The translations under genes were made by a program, and so were the position numbers. Shown here piece after piece: positions 45,928 through 55,723 of a stretch of DNA of 64,000 bases. The stretch is taken from the NCBI GenBank assembly GCA_027315315.1, contig DAHUYG010000050.1, positions 19,080-83,079 on the forward strand. Reading direction: 5' to 3'. The notes under the pieces were generated by a model. That model was not told where the DNA came from and searched no databases. It saw nothing but the letters and a program-made list of their open reading frames with translations. Positions within the stretch are counted from its first letter, which is position 1. Each line of letters starts with the position of its first letter. The DNA comes from Acidimicrobiaceae bacterium. GTDB taxonomy: Bacteria > Actinomycetota > Acidimicrobiia > Acidimicrobiales > RAAP-2.

Positions 45928-46569
45928 GTGCAACTGCTCCTCATCCGCCACGGCGAGACCGTCAGGGTCGAGTCCGACACCGGGGTCGCCGATCCCGAGC
46001 TCACCGAGCGCGGGCGACGCCAGGCCGACCTCCTCGCCGCGTGGCTGGCCCGCCACGAACGGCTCGACCACCTGGTGGTGAGCCCACTGCGCCGGGCCCG
46101 CGAGACGGTGGCCCCGATCGCCGAGCGGTTCGCAATCGAGCCCGAGGTCCTCCATGAGCTCGCCGAGTTCGACTCCAACTCGTCGAGCTACATCCCGATG
46201 GAGGAGATGAAGGCGACGCGCCATCCCCGGCTCAGTGCGCTCGTGGAGGGTCGCTGGCAGGACCTCGGCGGCCAGGTGGAGCCAGAGGCGTTCCGGCGCA
46301 CGATCCTCGACACCCTGGGCCGGGTGACTGAGGCGCACCCCGGCGAGACGGTCGCCGTGATCTGCCACGGGGCGGTGATCAACGCGTACCTGGGCGACGT
46401 GATCGGCACGCCGCGGCTCTTGTGGTTCGAGCCCCGCTACACCTCGATCCACCGGGTCCTCATCTCGAGACATGGCATCCGCTCGGTCGAGACCCTCAAC
46501 GAGTGCCCGCACCTGGCGCCGGCCGGCAGGCGCCCTGAGCACGGCGGCCAGGAGCCGCTGTCCTACTAG
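45928..46569 (+). CDS. Histidine phosphatase (phosphoglycerate-mutase-like)
   Basis: 213 residues from GTG (VQLLLIRHGET). RHGE phospho-histidine motif and second catalytic His in AVICHGAVI. A small-molecule phosphatase of unspecified substrate. Its stop and that of the convergent dehydrogenase share one CTAG palindrome. Confidence 0.88.
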   Translation: MQLLLIRHGETVRVESDTGVADPELTERGRRQADLLAAWLARHERLDHLVVSPLRRARETVAPIAERFAIEPEVLHELAEFDSNSSSYIPMEEMKATRHPRLSALVEGRWQDLGGQVEPEAFRRTILDTLGRVTEAHPGETVAVICHGAVINAYLGDVIGTPRLLWFEPRYTSIHRVLISRHGIRSVETLNECPHLAPAGRRPEHGGQEPLSY

Positions 46570-48068
46570 TCGTTCTCCGGGAACCCCAGGTCGATCGCTC
46601 GCCACAGCGGGTCGGGCCACCGGCTCGTGACGACCTTGGGCCGGGTGTAGAAGGCGACGCTGTCGGGCCCATAGACGTGGGCGTCGCCGAGGAGGGACTG
46701 CTTCCAGCCGCCGAAGGAGAAGTGACCGACCGGCACCGGGATCGGGACGTTCACCCCGACCATCCCGGCCTGCACCTCGTGTTGGAACCGGCGGGCGGCA
46801 CCGCCGTCGCGGGTGAAGATCGCCGCCCCGTTTCCCCACTGGCTCGCGTTGACAAGGTCGATCGCCCCGGTGAGGTCCTCCGCGTGGACGACCGAGAGGA
46901 CGGGACCGAAAATCTCGTCTCGGTAGCAATCCATCTGCGGAGTGACCTCGTCGATCAGGCAGGGACCGAGGAAGAACCCCGGGCCGCCCGCCATCGGATG
47001 TGAACGCCCGTCGACGACGACCCTCGCCCCCTGGGAGGTCGCCCCGTCGAGATAGGAGGCGACCCGGTTGCGGTGCTCGGCGGTGATAAGCGGGCCCATC
47101 TCGGTCTCGGGATCGAGCCCGTCGCCGATGCGGAGGCGGCCGATCCGCTCGGCGATGCCGCCGACGACCGGACCGGCGGACCCGCCCACCGCGACGACGA
47201 CCGAGATGGCCATGCAGCGCTCACCGGCCGAGCCGAAGGCGGCCGAGACGGCGGCGTCGGCCGCCTGCTCGAGGTCGGCGTCTGGGAGGATCACCATGTG
47301 GTTCTTGGCGCCACCGAGCGCCTGCACCCGCTTACCCGACCGAGACGCCTCCTCGTAGACGTGGTGGGCCACCGGGGTCGAGCCGACGAACGAGACCGCC
47401 CGGATCGCCGGGTGCTCGAGGATCCGCTCGACGGCGACCCGGTCGCCATTGACGACGTTGAAGACGCCATCAGGCACGCCCGCCTCACCTAGGATCCCGG
47501 CGAGGAGCATCGGCGCGCGCGGGACCTTCTCGGAGGGCTTGAGGATGAACGCGTTGCCGCAGGCGATGGCGTTCGCCAGCATCCACATCGGCACCATGAC
47601 CGGGAAGTTGAACGGCGTGATGCCGGCCACGACGCCGAGGGGCTGGCGGAACGAGTAGACATCGAGCCCGCTCGACGCCTGCTCGCTGTAGCGACCGGCG
47701 AGATGCGAGGCGATCCCGCAGGCGAACTCCACGTTCTCAAGACCGCGCGCGACTTCCCCCAACGCGTCGGAGAACACCTTGCCGTGCTCGAGGGTGATCA
47801 GCCGGGCGAGGTCCCGACGTCGCTCGTCGAGGAGCCCCCGCACGGCGAAGAGGATCTGCGTCCGTCGGGCGAGCGAGGTCTCGCCCCATGGGCCGGCGGC
47901 CTCGCAGGCGACGTCGACGGCGGCATCGACGTCTTCGCCGTCGGCCAGGAGGACGTCGGCCGTCTGCTCGCCGGTGGCCGGATTGAACACGGGAGCCCGG
48001 CGGGCGCCGGATCCGCTGAACTCGACACCCGCGATCCAATGGCTGATCCGATCCACCGCCCCAATCAC
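46566..48068 (-). CDS. mmsA: Methylmalonate-semialdehyde dehydrogenase (CoA-acylating)
   Basis: 500 residues from GTG. ALDH fold with FNFPVMVPMWM, ALGGAKNHMVILPDAD (the GAKNH form characteristic of MmsA/IolA) and catalytic Cys in GERCMAIS. Converts methylmalonate semialdehyde or malonate semialdehyde to propionyl- or acetyl-CoA in valine or inositol degradation. No other pathway genes are adjacent. Confidence 0.92.
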   Translation of the reverse strand: MIGAVDRISHWIAGVEFSGSGARRAPVFNPATGEQTADVLLADGEDVDAAVDVACEAAGPWGETSLARRTQILFAVRGLLDERRRDLARLITLEHGKVFSDALGEVARGLENVEFACGIASHLAGRYSEQASSGLDVYSFRQPLGVVAGITPFNFPVMVPMWMLANAIACGNAFILKPSEKVPRAPMLLAGILGEAGVPDGVFNVVNGDRVAVERILEHPAIRAVSFVGSTPVAHHVYEEASRSGKRVQALGGAKNHMVILPDADLEQAADAAVSAAFGSAGERCMAISVVVAVGGSAGPVVGGIAERIGRLRIGDGLDPETEMGPLITAEHRNRVASYLDGATSQGARVVVDGRSHPMAGGPGFFLGPCLIDEVTPQMDCYRDEIFGPVLSVVHAEDLTGAIDLVNASQWGNGAAIFTRDGGAARRFQHEVQAGMVGVNVPIPVPVGHFSFGGWKQSLLGDAHVYGPDSVAFYTRPKVVTSRWPDPLWRAIDLGFPEND

Positions 48069-48096
48069 ACACCCGGGGCAGCGGGCGGCGCCATCG

Positions 48097-49476
48097 CTAC
48101 TGGGCCGGACCGCTCCCGAGCGTCACGTTGGCGGTGTGGCTCTGGCCGCCGGTGTCGGTCCAGGTGAGCGAGACCACCGATCCGGGGTGGAGCCCGAGGA
48201 TGACACGGCTCAGGTCGCCGTTCGAGGTCACGGTGTGCCCGTCGATCCCGGTGATCACGTCTCCTTGGACCAGGCCGATCTGCTCGGCCCCGGTCCCGGC
48301 AATCGCCTTGTAGACGGTCACTCCCGACGGGCTTGAGTTTCCGTTGTTGAAGCCAAGGCCGCTCGAGGCTTGCCCCGAGGTGATCAGCACCCCGAGGAAG
48401 GCCGTCGGACCCACGTGGATCGTGGGGGATCCACGGTTCGCCTCGATGCGCTGGGCGATCGACATCGCCTCGTTGATCGGGATCGCGTAGCCCTGGGTGG
48501 GCGAGGACTGGAAGGAGAACCCGGTCGAGGCCGCGGTGTCGATGCCGATCACCCGGCCCGAGGTGTCCACCAGCGATCCACCCGAGTCGCCGGGCTGGAT
48601 GGCGGCGTTGGTCTCGATCAGTCCGCTCAGCTGCTCGCTCGATCCGTCGAGGCCGTCCTGGGCCGTGATCGACTGGTCGAGCGCAGTGATGGACCCACCC
48701 GCGCTGACCGGGGTGCCGCCGGTCCCCCCGGCGTTGCCGATGGCGACCACGCCCTCGCCCCTCGAGATTTTCGAGGAGTCGGCGAGCTTCGCAGTCTGCA
48801 GACCCGAGGCGCCCTGGAGTTGGAGCACGGCGACGTCCGCTGAGGGGTCGTAGCCCACCACGGTGAGCGAGTAGGTCTTCCCGTTGCCGACGTCGGTCGC
48901 GCTGAGCTTCGTCGCACCGTCGATCACGTGGTTGTTCGTGATGACCTCGCCGTCGGAGCTGAGCACGATGCCGGTGCCCGCCCCCACGTCGCTCTGGTAG
49001 GAAAAGTTGCCGTTGATGTCCACGAGAGCTGGGTCGACCTTGGCCGCGATCGCCGCGACGTCGGCCGGGCCGCCGGCACCCTCCGGGTTGTTGCCGTTCG
49101 AGCCCGGCCCGGAGAACGCGCCGCCCGGACCGAAGGGAGTGCCGCCGGAGTTGGGCGTCGTCTGGGGGGTCGAGGGGTTGGCCGCCGGTGCGGACGACGT
49201 CCACACGGCGTGCCCGACGCCGATGCCGAGTCCGATCGCAGCCAGGACCAACACCGCGGCGACGACGGCCGTGAGTGCCCGGTGGCGACGCCCCGGTGTG
49301 ACGGGATGGGGCGTCGGTGCCCATCCCGGGAAGTTCGAGCCCGGAGCCGTGTGCCAGGTCCAACCGGCCTCGGACGCGGGAATGGCCGGTCCGGGCACCG
49401 ACTGTCCGGCGGCGGTGACGGGGGTCTCGGTCGTCGGGTCGCCCGGGTGTTCGTTGGGAATCTCTGCGTCGCTCAC
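48097..49476 (-). CDS. HtrA/DegP-type membrane-anchored serine protease
   Basis: 459 residues. Cytoplasmic Pro-rich head of ~65 residues, one helix (AVVAAVLVLAAIGLGIGVGH), Gly/Asn-rich linker and trypsin-like domain with His in ITNNHVIDGA, Asp in PSADVAVLQL and Ser in PGDSGGSL; C-terminal PDZ (FLGVLITSG...GDVITGIDG). Degrades misfolded exported proteins. The TAAG repeats 80-100 bases upstream suggest control by the OmpR-type regulator encoded at 8783. Confidence 0.93.
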   Translation of the reverse strand: MSDAEIPNEHPGDPTTETPVTAAGQSVPGPAIPASEAGWTWHTAPGSNFPGWAPTPHPVTPGRRHRALTAVVAAVLVLAAIGLGIGVGHAVWTSSAPAANPSTPQTTPNSGGTPFGPGGAFSGPGSNGNNPEGAGGPADVAAIAAKVDPALVDINGNFSYQSDVGAGTGIVLSSDGEVITNNHVIDGATKLSATDVGNGKTYSLTVVGYDPSADVAVLQLQGASGLQTAKLADSSKISRGEGVVAIGNAGGTGGTPVSAGGSITALDQSITAQDGLDGSSEQLSGLIETNAAIQPGDSGGSLVDTSGRVIGIDTAASTGFSFQSSPTQGYAIPINEAMSIAQRIEANRGSPTIHVGPTAFLGVLITSGQASSGLGFNNGNSSPSGVTVYKAIAGTGAEQIGLVQGDVITGIDGHTVTSNGDLSRVILGLHPGSVVSLTWTDTGGQSHTANVTLGSGPAQ

Positions 49477-49973
49477 GGCACCTCCGCGCCTTGGTCGAGC
49501 ATCTCGCTGCGTCGCCTTCCAGTAAAGGGCCCACGTCTAGGAAGCCGCTACGACGAGGCTAAGAAGCGCTTAAGAACTCACCCGCTGTCCAGCTGTTTCA
49601 ACCGGAACGGCGGGGGCCGGGCCCCTTGTGGCCTCCTACCCGGGTGGCGGCCTATGGAGAGCCTAGAGATGGGAATCCCCCGTCCGGTCACCGCCGGATC
49701 GGTCCCCCGGCGTACTCGGTCTTGAGGGCGCTCGGCTGGCCGCCGGCCGGAGCACAGCGGGACTAGGCCCAGATACGGCCGACGACGCGGCCGAGGGAGG
49801 ACATCACCGGGGCCATCGGGTCGGTGCCCAGATTGAGACCCGGGACCGAGACGTCGACGGGTGGGTGTTGGGCACGGCGCTGGCTCGTAGGCCATCGGCC
49901 CCGCCGATGAGGCCGAGGCACCTAGGGTGCTCCGACGACGGCCCGTCCACGGGCCGAGTGTGGGGGCCTTCAC
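49477..49973. other. 497-bp intergenic region between htrA-like and hydrolase genes
   Basis: Divergent promoter region. It contains the regulator-like repeats at 49558-49579 on the protease side. Several GC-rich dyads occur around 49610-49760 and 49830-49920, but no frame in either direction looks like a gene and no RNA gene was recognised. Confidence 0.5.
49558..49579 (-). promoter_or_regulatory. Two 11-bp direct repeats, probable response-regulator site
   Basis: gctaagaagcg (49558) and cttaagaactc (49569) place TAAG at 49560 and 49571, 11 bases apart, 82-103 bases before the HtrA-type start. The nonamer gctaagaag is identical to that at 7399, where the same 11-base period occurs three times. 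Confidence 0.5.
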
Positions 49974-50867
49974 ATGACGACAGGACCGGCCGGTGCGGCG
50001 GAGGTCATCGACCTCTGGCCCGATGGCCCGCCGAGTGTCATCGAGGGCATCGGCCCCGAGGTCGCCTATCGGGTCGCCGGGGGCGTTGCCGCTGACACGA
50101 CCTTTCTCCGCAACATCTCCGAGTCGACGATCAGCATCTTCACGCCGCCCGAGGAACGTCGAAGCGCCATCGGCGTCATCGTGGTGCCTGGCGGGGGGTG
50201 GACGATCAATGCCATCTCGCACGAGGGATTCGACGTGGCCCAGTGGCTCACGAGGGCCGGGCACACGGCGTTCGTCCTCAAATACCGAGTGATGGCCTCC
50301 CCGCCGGACCAGGGGGCCTTCGAGGCACAGATGGCCCGGTCGGACCGGGCGCTCGCCAGCCCGATGCCCGCTGGCCGGGCCCCGCGGGCCATCGACCAGG
50401 TGATCGACACGAAGCCCTACCACGAGGCGCGATCGGCGGCCGCCGTCGACGGGCGACGGGCCCTGGCCCTGGCCCGAGAGATCGCCCCGCGTTACGGCGT
50501 GGAAGTCGGTGCCATCGGGATGATCGGGTTCTCGGCGGGCGCCTTTCTCGCCGTTGATGTGGCCATGGACCCCCGGGGCGCTGCGCCGGCCTTCGTTGGT
50601 GCGATCTACGGAGGTGAGACGCGAGGAGCGCCGGTCCCCGCCGACGCGCCGCCCCTGTTCTCCCTCGTGGCCCAGGACGACCGACTGCTCTTCAAGATCG
50701 TCGAGGGGCTCCACCGAGACTGGTCCGACGCCGATCGACCCTCAGAGCTCCACGTGTTCGCCCGCGGGGGGCACGGCTTTGGGATGGTGCGCCAGGGCTT
50801 GCCCGTCGACCGCTGGACCGACCTCTTTGCTGATTGGCTCGACCAGCTTCGCCTCACGACGCCCTGA
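49974..50867 (+). CDS. Alpha/beta hydrolase (esterase/acetyl-xylan-esterase-like)
   Basis: 297 residues. Oxyanion motif VVPGGGW and nucleophile elbow IGFSAGA; Asp in VAQDD and His in GGHGFGM complete a catalytic triad in the order of BD-FAE-type esterases. No signal peptide, so cytoplasmic. Substrate unknown. Confidence 0.85.
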   Translation: MTTGPAGAAEVIDLWPDGPPSVIEGIGPEVAYRVAGGVAADTTFLRNISESTISIFTPPEERRSAIGVIVVPGGGWTINAISHEGFDVAQWLTRAGHTAFVLKYRVMASPPDQGAFEAQMARSDRALASPMPAGRAPRAIDQVIDTKPYHEARSAAAVDGRRALALAREIAPRYGVEVGAIGMIGFSAGAFLAVDVAMDPRGAAPAFVGAIYGGETRGAPVPADAPPLFSLVAQDDRLLFKIVEGLHRDWSDADRPSELHVFARGGHGFGMVRQGLPVDRWTDLFADWLDQLRLTTP

Positions 50868-51063
50868 GGCTCTTCGCCCGATTGCTACCCGGCCGCCGTC
50901 AGTGGAAAGACGCGGATCGGGGCGGTCGGGGAAGACCGAGGCACGGTGCCCCCACGAACTGCCTGCGTTGGCCGACGGAGCCAGGTCAACTCCGGTCCGT
51001 GGGACCAGGCATTCATCGCGCCGCGACTTCTCGGTCGGACGCCGACTCTCTAGCCTTGGAGAA

Positions 51064-52203
51064 GTGTCGCCCAGCAGCCTTCGCCGACCACGGCAATCGG
51101 TCGCGGTCCTAGTGCTGGGGGCGCTCGCGGTGTTCGCCATCGCGGCGGTGGTCCTCCTCCGAGCGGCCCCGGGGCCGGCCGGCGGTCCGGTGCGCAACAC
51201 TGCCCGAAGCCGCACGGCAGGTACCCGGGGCGGGCAGACCCCCCTCGCGTCGAGAGCCTCGGTCCCGGCCGTCGGTCCGTCGCGGTCCCTTCCCGCGCCG
51301 AGTGCCCTGCAGCCCTTCGGGGCGCCTACTCCGGGCGAAGGGATCTGGGCGCCGGCCGGGCGCACTGTCGACGGTCTCCCGGCCGTGTACGAGACGGCGC
51401 TCGTGCCCCCGGGCGGATCGGTCCCGGCCGGGATCGCGTGGATGGACACCCACCTCCTCTCGGCCCGCCTCTACTCGGGTTCCGTCAGCCCGGGCGGAGG
51501 GCCCTACGCCTACACCGCCCCGGTCGCCGAGACCGACGCGGCGTCGCTCGTGGCCGTGTTCAACGGAGGGTTCAAGATGGCCGATGCCGGGGGCGGCTAT
51601 TACACGGAGGGGCGAATGGTCGACCCCCTGGTCAGCGGGGCGGCCTCGCTCGTCATCTACGCCGACGGAAGCGTGAACATCGGCGCCTGGGGCACCGACG
51701 TCACCATGACGCCCCAGGTCGTCGCGGTGCGTCAGAACCTTGTGCCGCTGGTGGCCGCCGGTGTGCCAACCCCCCAGGCGCTGAGCCCGGACTGGCAGGC
51801 CTGGGGGAACACCTGCGGAGCGACCTCCTGCGCCCCGTCGGTCCCCGGCGTCGAGCAGCAGTGGCGCTCGGGGGTGGGCGTCACCTCCGACGGTGCCCTC
51901 GTCTATGCCACCGGCCCGGATCTCACGCCCGGACAGCTCGCCCAGCTGCTCGCAGCGGCCGGAGCGATCCGAGGCATGGAGCTCGACATCAATCCCGACT
52001 GGACCGTGTTCGTGACCTACGACCCGCCGATCCCCGGCGGATTGGCGTCGCCTTCCAACGGCAGCAAGCTCGTCGCTGCGACCGTGCAGGGTCCGGCGAC
52101 CTTCTTCGAAGCTGCCTGGGCGCGCGACTTCGTGACGCTCTCGGCGCGGCCGGCGGCGCTACCCGACACCATCGCATTCCCTTCGCGCTCGGGGCACCGC
52201 TAG
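51064..52203 (+). CDS. Membrane-anchored phosphodiester glycosidase, second copy
   Basis: 379 residues from GTG, with ggag five bases upstream. One helix (VAVLVLGALAVFAIAAVVLL), a linker and a NAGPA-like domain with FNGGFKMADAGGGYY, LVIYADGSVNIGAWG and MELDINPDW. It aligns closely by eye with the protein at 1203-2507 over the whole catalytic domain, but has an additional cysteine pair NTCGATSCAPS. It converges on the phosphatase gene with 7 bases between the stops. Confidence 0.82.
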   Translation: MSPSSLRRPRQSVAVLVLGALAVFAIAAVVLLRAAPGPAGGPVRNTARSRTAGTRGGQTPLASRASVPAVGPSRSLPAPSALQPFGAPTPGEGIWAPAGRTVDGLPAVYETALVPPGGSVPAGIAWMDTHLLSARLYSGSVSPGGGPYAYTAPVAETDAASLVAVFNGGFKMADAGGGYYTEGRMVDPLVSGAASLVIYADGSVNIGAWGTDVTMTPQVVAVRQNLVPLVAAGVPTPQALSPDWQAWGNTCGATSCAPSVPGVEQQWRSGVGVTSDGALVYATGPDLTPGQLAQLLAAAGAIRGMELDINPDWTVFVTYDPPIPGGLASPSNGSKLVAATVQGPATFFEAAWARDFVTLSARPAALPDTIAFPSRSGHR

Positions 52204-52210
52204 GGATCGC

Positions 52211-52828
52211 CTACCCGTTCTCTCCAAGCGCTGGCGTCGGGTCCTGCCCATCGCGCCCCGAGATGCGCTCGTGCAGCCAGCGCAGCAGGTCGTCCTGCGG
52301 CCCCGCCTCCGGGCCGGCCATGGGGCGATGCGCCCGGACGTGGTGGACGGCCGCCCCAGGTTCGTACCCGAACGCGACGAGAATTCCGGCCGCGAGCGTT
52401 CCGGCTCGCCCGATGCCGCCCCCGCAATGCACGAGCAAGCGTTCACCGTTGGCGAGCCGAGATCGAAGTTGGTCCAGCGTCGCCAGCGCCACCTCGGGCT
52501 CCGGAGCACCGAGATCGGCTACGGGCCACCACACGACGCGCCCCGGGGGCTGGTTCAAGATCCAATCGACGTAGTTCGGGTAGCGGTCGAGCTCGCTTCG
52601 CTCGTTGAGGCAGATCACTGCGTCGGCCGCGACGTGCGTCATCGCCGCTTCGGGGTCCGGGCCGATGAAGTGCTTCCCACAGAGGAAGAGCCTGCCCGGG
52701 ATCCTCGGGGGCAAGGGGATTTCGTCCACCCCACCGTGTCGGGATCGTTCCTTGGCCCAGTCGCTCCGCTTGGCATCTCGATGTGCTTGGTCCAACTCGG
52801 CGCGCCCTCCGCCCCCACCGTCAGCCAA
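52211..52828 (-). CDS. Dual-specificity/tyrosine phosphatase-like protein
   Basis: 205 residues from TTG at 52828. The P-loop is HCGGGIGRAGT (C-x5-R), the signature of Cys-based phosphatases, preceded by WWPVADLGAPE (general-acid loop). The N-terminal 35 residues are charged and poorly supported, so the true start may be later. Possible roles are protein or small-molecule dephosphorylation. Confidence 0.78.
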   Translation of the reverse strand: MADGGGGGRAELDQAHRDAKRSDWAKERSRHGGVDEIPLPPRIPGRLFLCGKHFIGPDPEAAMTHVAADAVICLNERSELDRYPNYVDWILNQPPGRVVWWPVADLGAPEPEVALATLDQLRSRLANGERLLVHCGGGIGRAGTLAAGILVAFGYEPGAAVHHVRAHRPMAGPEAGPQDDLLRWLHERISGRDGQDPTPALGENG

Positions 52829-52907
52829 CTTCGGGCCACAGAGTAGGACCGTGCACGCCCGAGCGAGCCAATCGGAGCCCGCGAAAGGTGTGGATTCGGA
52901 CCGGGCT

Positions 52908-53510
52908 TCACGTCCTCAAAGTCGGCACGTCACTCCCCCGATGTTCACGCGACACTCGGTAGCGGAGAAAGACAACGTTCGAGTCGAAGGAGCGTGACTC
53001 GACAAGCTTAAGTTCGACCCTCCGCCCGTCGCGCGGCAAGAACGGAATCCCCCCGCCGAGCAGCACCGGACAAACCCTGATCCGGTACTCGTCGATCAGA
53101 TCCAAGCCGGCCGCCTCTGCCGCGAGCGTCGCACCGCCGATGGCGATGTCCCCCTCCCCGGGACCTGTCCGTAGCCGTTCGATCTCGTCGGCCAACCCAC
53201 CCGAGAGGAGACGAGCATTGCCCTGGACGCTCGAGAGCGAGGTGGAGAACACCACCTTTGGGAGCGCCTTCCAGATGCGCGCCCACTCGAGCATTACCTC
53301 GTCTAGCGATGGGTCCTGCTCCGCTGTCTCCCAGTACAACATGGTCTCGTACAGTCGACGTCCCATCACCTGCACGCCAACCTGTCGGATCTCGTTGGAG
53401 ACAAAGCGAAAGACCTCGGCATCCGGAGCAGAAAACCCAAGGTCACCATCGGGTCCGGCGACGTAACCGTCGAGGGACATGGCCATTGAATAGGTCACAC
53501 CGCGCATCAA
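52908..53510 (-). CDS. RibD-C/dihydrofolate-reductase-like reductase
   Basis: 200 residues. Starts MMRGVTYSMAMSLDGYVAGPDGD, with VMGRRLYETM and IAIGGATLAAEAAG, the pattern of the RibD C-terminal/DHFR superfamily (often called YyaP/YwjB type). NADPH-dependent reduction of an unknown substrate. Confidence 0.87.
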   Translation of the reverse strand: MMRGVTYSMAMSLDGYVAGPDGDLGFSAPDAEVFRFVSNEIRQVGVQVMGRRLYETMLYWETAEQDPSLDEVMLEWARIWKALPKVVFSTSLSSVQGNARLLSGGLADEIERLRTGPGEGDIAIGGATLAAEAAGLDLIDEYRIRVCPVLLGGGIPFLPRDGRRVELKLVESRSFDSNVVFLRYRVSREHRGSDVPTLRT

Positions 53511-53710
53511 AGTTCGTCCTCCTCCGGAAGCTGAAAATGGTGGCCCCAGGCGGTGACCAACCTGCGTGCCTGCTGCACCGGATCATGACCTGGTCGTCGG
53601 GGCAGGCGGGAGGTCATTGATCGCATCCCAGATCTCCTCCTTCGTCCTCTCTCTCCAACCTGGACCAGCCGTCGCAATCGTTTCACCGCACTGAGAGATA
53701 CTGGCAAAGA

Positions 53711-54418
53711 GTGACGCGCTTCGACCATGCAAATTTGACCGACTCCGAGTTCCGCGAATGTGACCTGACTCGGGCCCAGCTGATCGGGGTGGTGATGCAG
53801 GACGCGGCAATTGATGGGCTGGTCCGGAATCTGGTCATCAATGGAGTCGAGGTGTCCGAGTACGTGGAAGCTGAACTTGATCGGCGGCATCCGGTGCGTC
53901 GGCTAATCCGATCGACCGATCCGCTCGAACTATTGCAAGGCTCTCGGGAGTTGCGGGCGGCGTGGTCGGCGACGATCGGAAGGCTGAGCACGATGCCTGA
54001 CGGTTCCGAATATCGGTCCGTGGGCGGCGAGTGGTCGACGTTGGAGACCCTGCGCCACCTGGTTTTCGTGCATGAATGTTGGTTCCTTCGTTGTTGTCTG
54101 GGATCGAGGCGTCCTCTCACGGCCTTTGGCGTGGTTCCCGCCTACGTGCTCGAACTTGAGCCGGCCTTGGATCAGGCAGCCGCGCCGACCTTCACCGAGG
54201 TCCTGGCAGCGCGGGAGCTGCAAAACGACGAGCTGGATCGTTGGCTGTCGACCGTGACGGCCGACACGCTCTCCTTGCCGGCGCCAGTGCCTGAGGGCTC
54301 AGGGTGGCCACCGTACGCGCGTGGAAAGTCCGTGCTCGAGTGCCTTCACGTGGTGCTAAAGGAAGAGTGGGCACACCATGGCTTCTGCGCGCGCGACATC
54401 GGCCGCCTCGGAGGATGA
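53711..54418 (+). CDS. DinB-like metal-binding protein with pentapeptide-like head
   Basis: 235 residues from GTG. The first ~40 residues (ANLTDSEFRECDLTRAQLIG) are pentapeptide-repeat-like; the rest is a four-helix DinB/mycothiol-transferase type domain with histidines in LRHLVFVHE and EEWAHHGF suited to bind one metal. Actinobacterial relatives include mycothiol-dependent enzymes. The 200 bases before it hold no convincing gene. Confidence 0.75.
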   Translation: MTRFDHANLTDSEFRECDLTRAQLIGVVMQDAAIDGLVRNLVINGVEVSEYVEAELDRRHPVRRLIRSTDPLELLQGSRELRAAWSATIGRLSTMPDGSEYRSVGGEWSTLETLRHLVFVHECWFLRCCLGSRRPLTAFGVVPAYVLELEPALDQAAAPTFTEVLAARELQNDELDRWLSTVTADTLSLPAPVPEGSGWPPYARGKSVLECLHVVLKEEWAHHGFCARDIGRLGG

Positions 54419-54709
54419 TTCGATAGCGGTTGGGTGGGCGCCGAGTTCGACCTCGCGTCGTGGAAGTGCGAGCGTCATGCCGCTCCAGTCATCGGGTTTC
54501 CTGATGATTGCGTTTATCGCTTGAGCAGTGGGACATCCCGCGAGTCCACAAGATCCGCCAAACGTGCAATTCGGCAAGGTGGGTCTGCAAGGCAACGGCT
54601 TCGGGCTCTTCGAAGTTCAGCGGGCAGCTCATTCTCCACCGCATCGCCGGGGCGCTAGCACACGTGCTCCAAGCTCGAGGCTCTTCGGAAGTGGGTTAGG
54701 TCGGACTCG

Positions 54710-55518
54710 GTGACTCTGGAATTGCAGCTGTGTGCCAGGTATGGGTGGGACGATGTGTCCGTGACGGACGATGAATTCGTCGAGACAGTAGTGGCGGCGT
54801 GCCGACGACTCCCGAACGCAGAGGCGGTGAACCTAGGCGGATCCAGGGCTCGCGGGGACTTCCGACCAGACAGCGACTGGGACTTTGCTGTGTACTACCG
54901 AGGAAAGATCGATCCGCGACCGCTCGAGGAGTTGGGTTGCCGGGTCGGGTTTTCCGTCCTTTCGAATGGGGCCAGGTCATGTACGGCGGAGTCTTCGACC
55001 TCGACGGACGGCACTTCGACATCCACTATCGAAACTCTCGACATCGTGGAACACCGGACGCGCGAGGCCGAAAAGGGCAGGTCGCCGTCCACATCCTGGG
55101 CTTTCACCTCGCCGGGATCCCGACGTACATGTTCCCGGGCGAGCTTGCTGTCAGCCGGGACTTGTGGGGTGAGCTCCCGCGACCGGGCTATCCAGACGCG
55201 CTACGAAAGAGCGCTCCTCCCCTCTGGCTGGACCAGGCGAACCGAGAGCTCGACTACGCGGCCTACTGGGCCGCCTCGGCCAACCCGATGAACTGTGCCG
55301 GGGTGCTCGCCAAGGTCGTGCTCCAGGGCGCCCACGCACGATTGGCGCATCGCGGGATCTGGGCGTTGAACGAGAAGCGAATGGTCCAGTGGGCTGACCT
55401 GGCCAACCTCTTCGGACGGTTCTCAAACCTCGGATCCTCAACAGAGCAACTGACGCTCGCGATCGGTGGTGTCCGCGCGTCCATCGCTGAGATCGAAGGG
55501 GAGATCGAGACGTCCTAA
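54710..55518 (+). pseudogene. Nucleotidyltransferase gene broken by three frameshifts
   Basis: The N-terminal part (frame of 54710) has the nucleotidyltransferase motif GGSRARGDFRPDSDWDFAVYY. Around 54945-54970 the family-like sequence moves to the frame of 54799 (EWGQVMYGGVFDLDGRHFD). Near 55030 it returns to the first frame (LDIVEHRTREAEKG). Near 55080 it moves again to the second (VAVHILGFHLAGIPTYMFPG) and continues to the stop at 55518. The domains otherwise look conserved, so decay is recent or the assembly has local indel errors. The 291 bases before it show no clear gene. Confidence 0.75.
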
Positions 55519-55723
55519 TCCGGCTCTCAGTGCCACCGCAGCTAACCCGACCCCGCTGAGATCCGAAGAGCCCTTCTTCGATTGGTGGTGTCGGAGGGCC
55601 GAGGGAACCGAGCGACAACGATTGGCGTCTGGCTCAGTGGCCGATCGACCCTTCCCAACGGGGGGCGTGCATGAGACAACCTCATGGGGCCCGTTGTGCC
55701 GGGCCGAGGCACGGGAGGACGCG

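Noticed and set aside
53507..53890. Minus-strand frames between the DHFR-like and DinB-like genes (including TKEEIWDAIND in one)
   Set aside because: Short, frame-shifted relative to each other, overlapping the DinB-like gene; too little to call a remnant.
54419..54709. Short open frames before the broken nucleotidyltransferase
   Set aside because: No ribosome-binding site, no family features and mutually overlapping; treated as intergenic.
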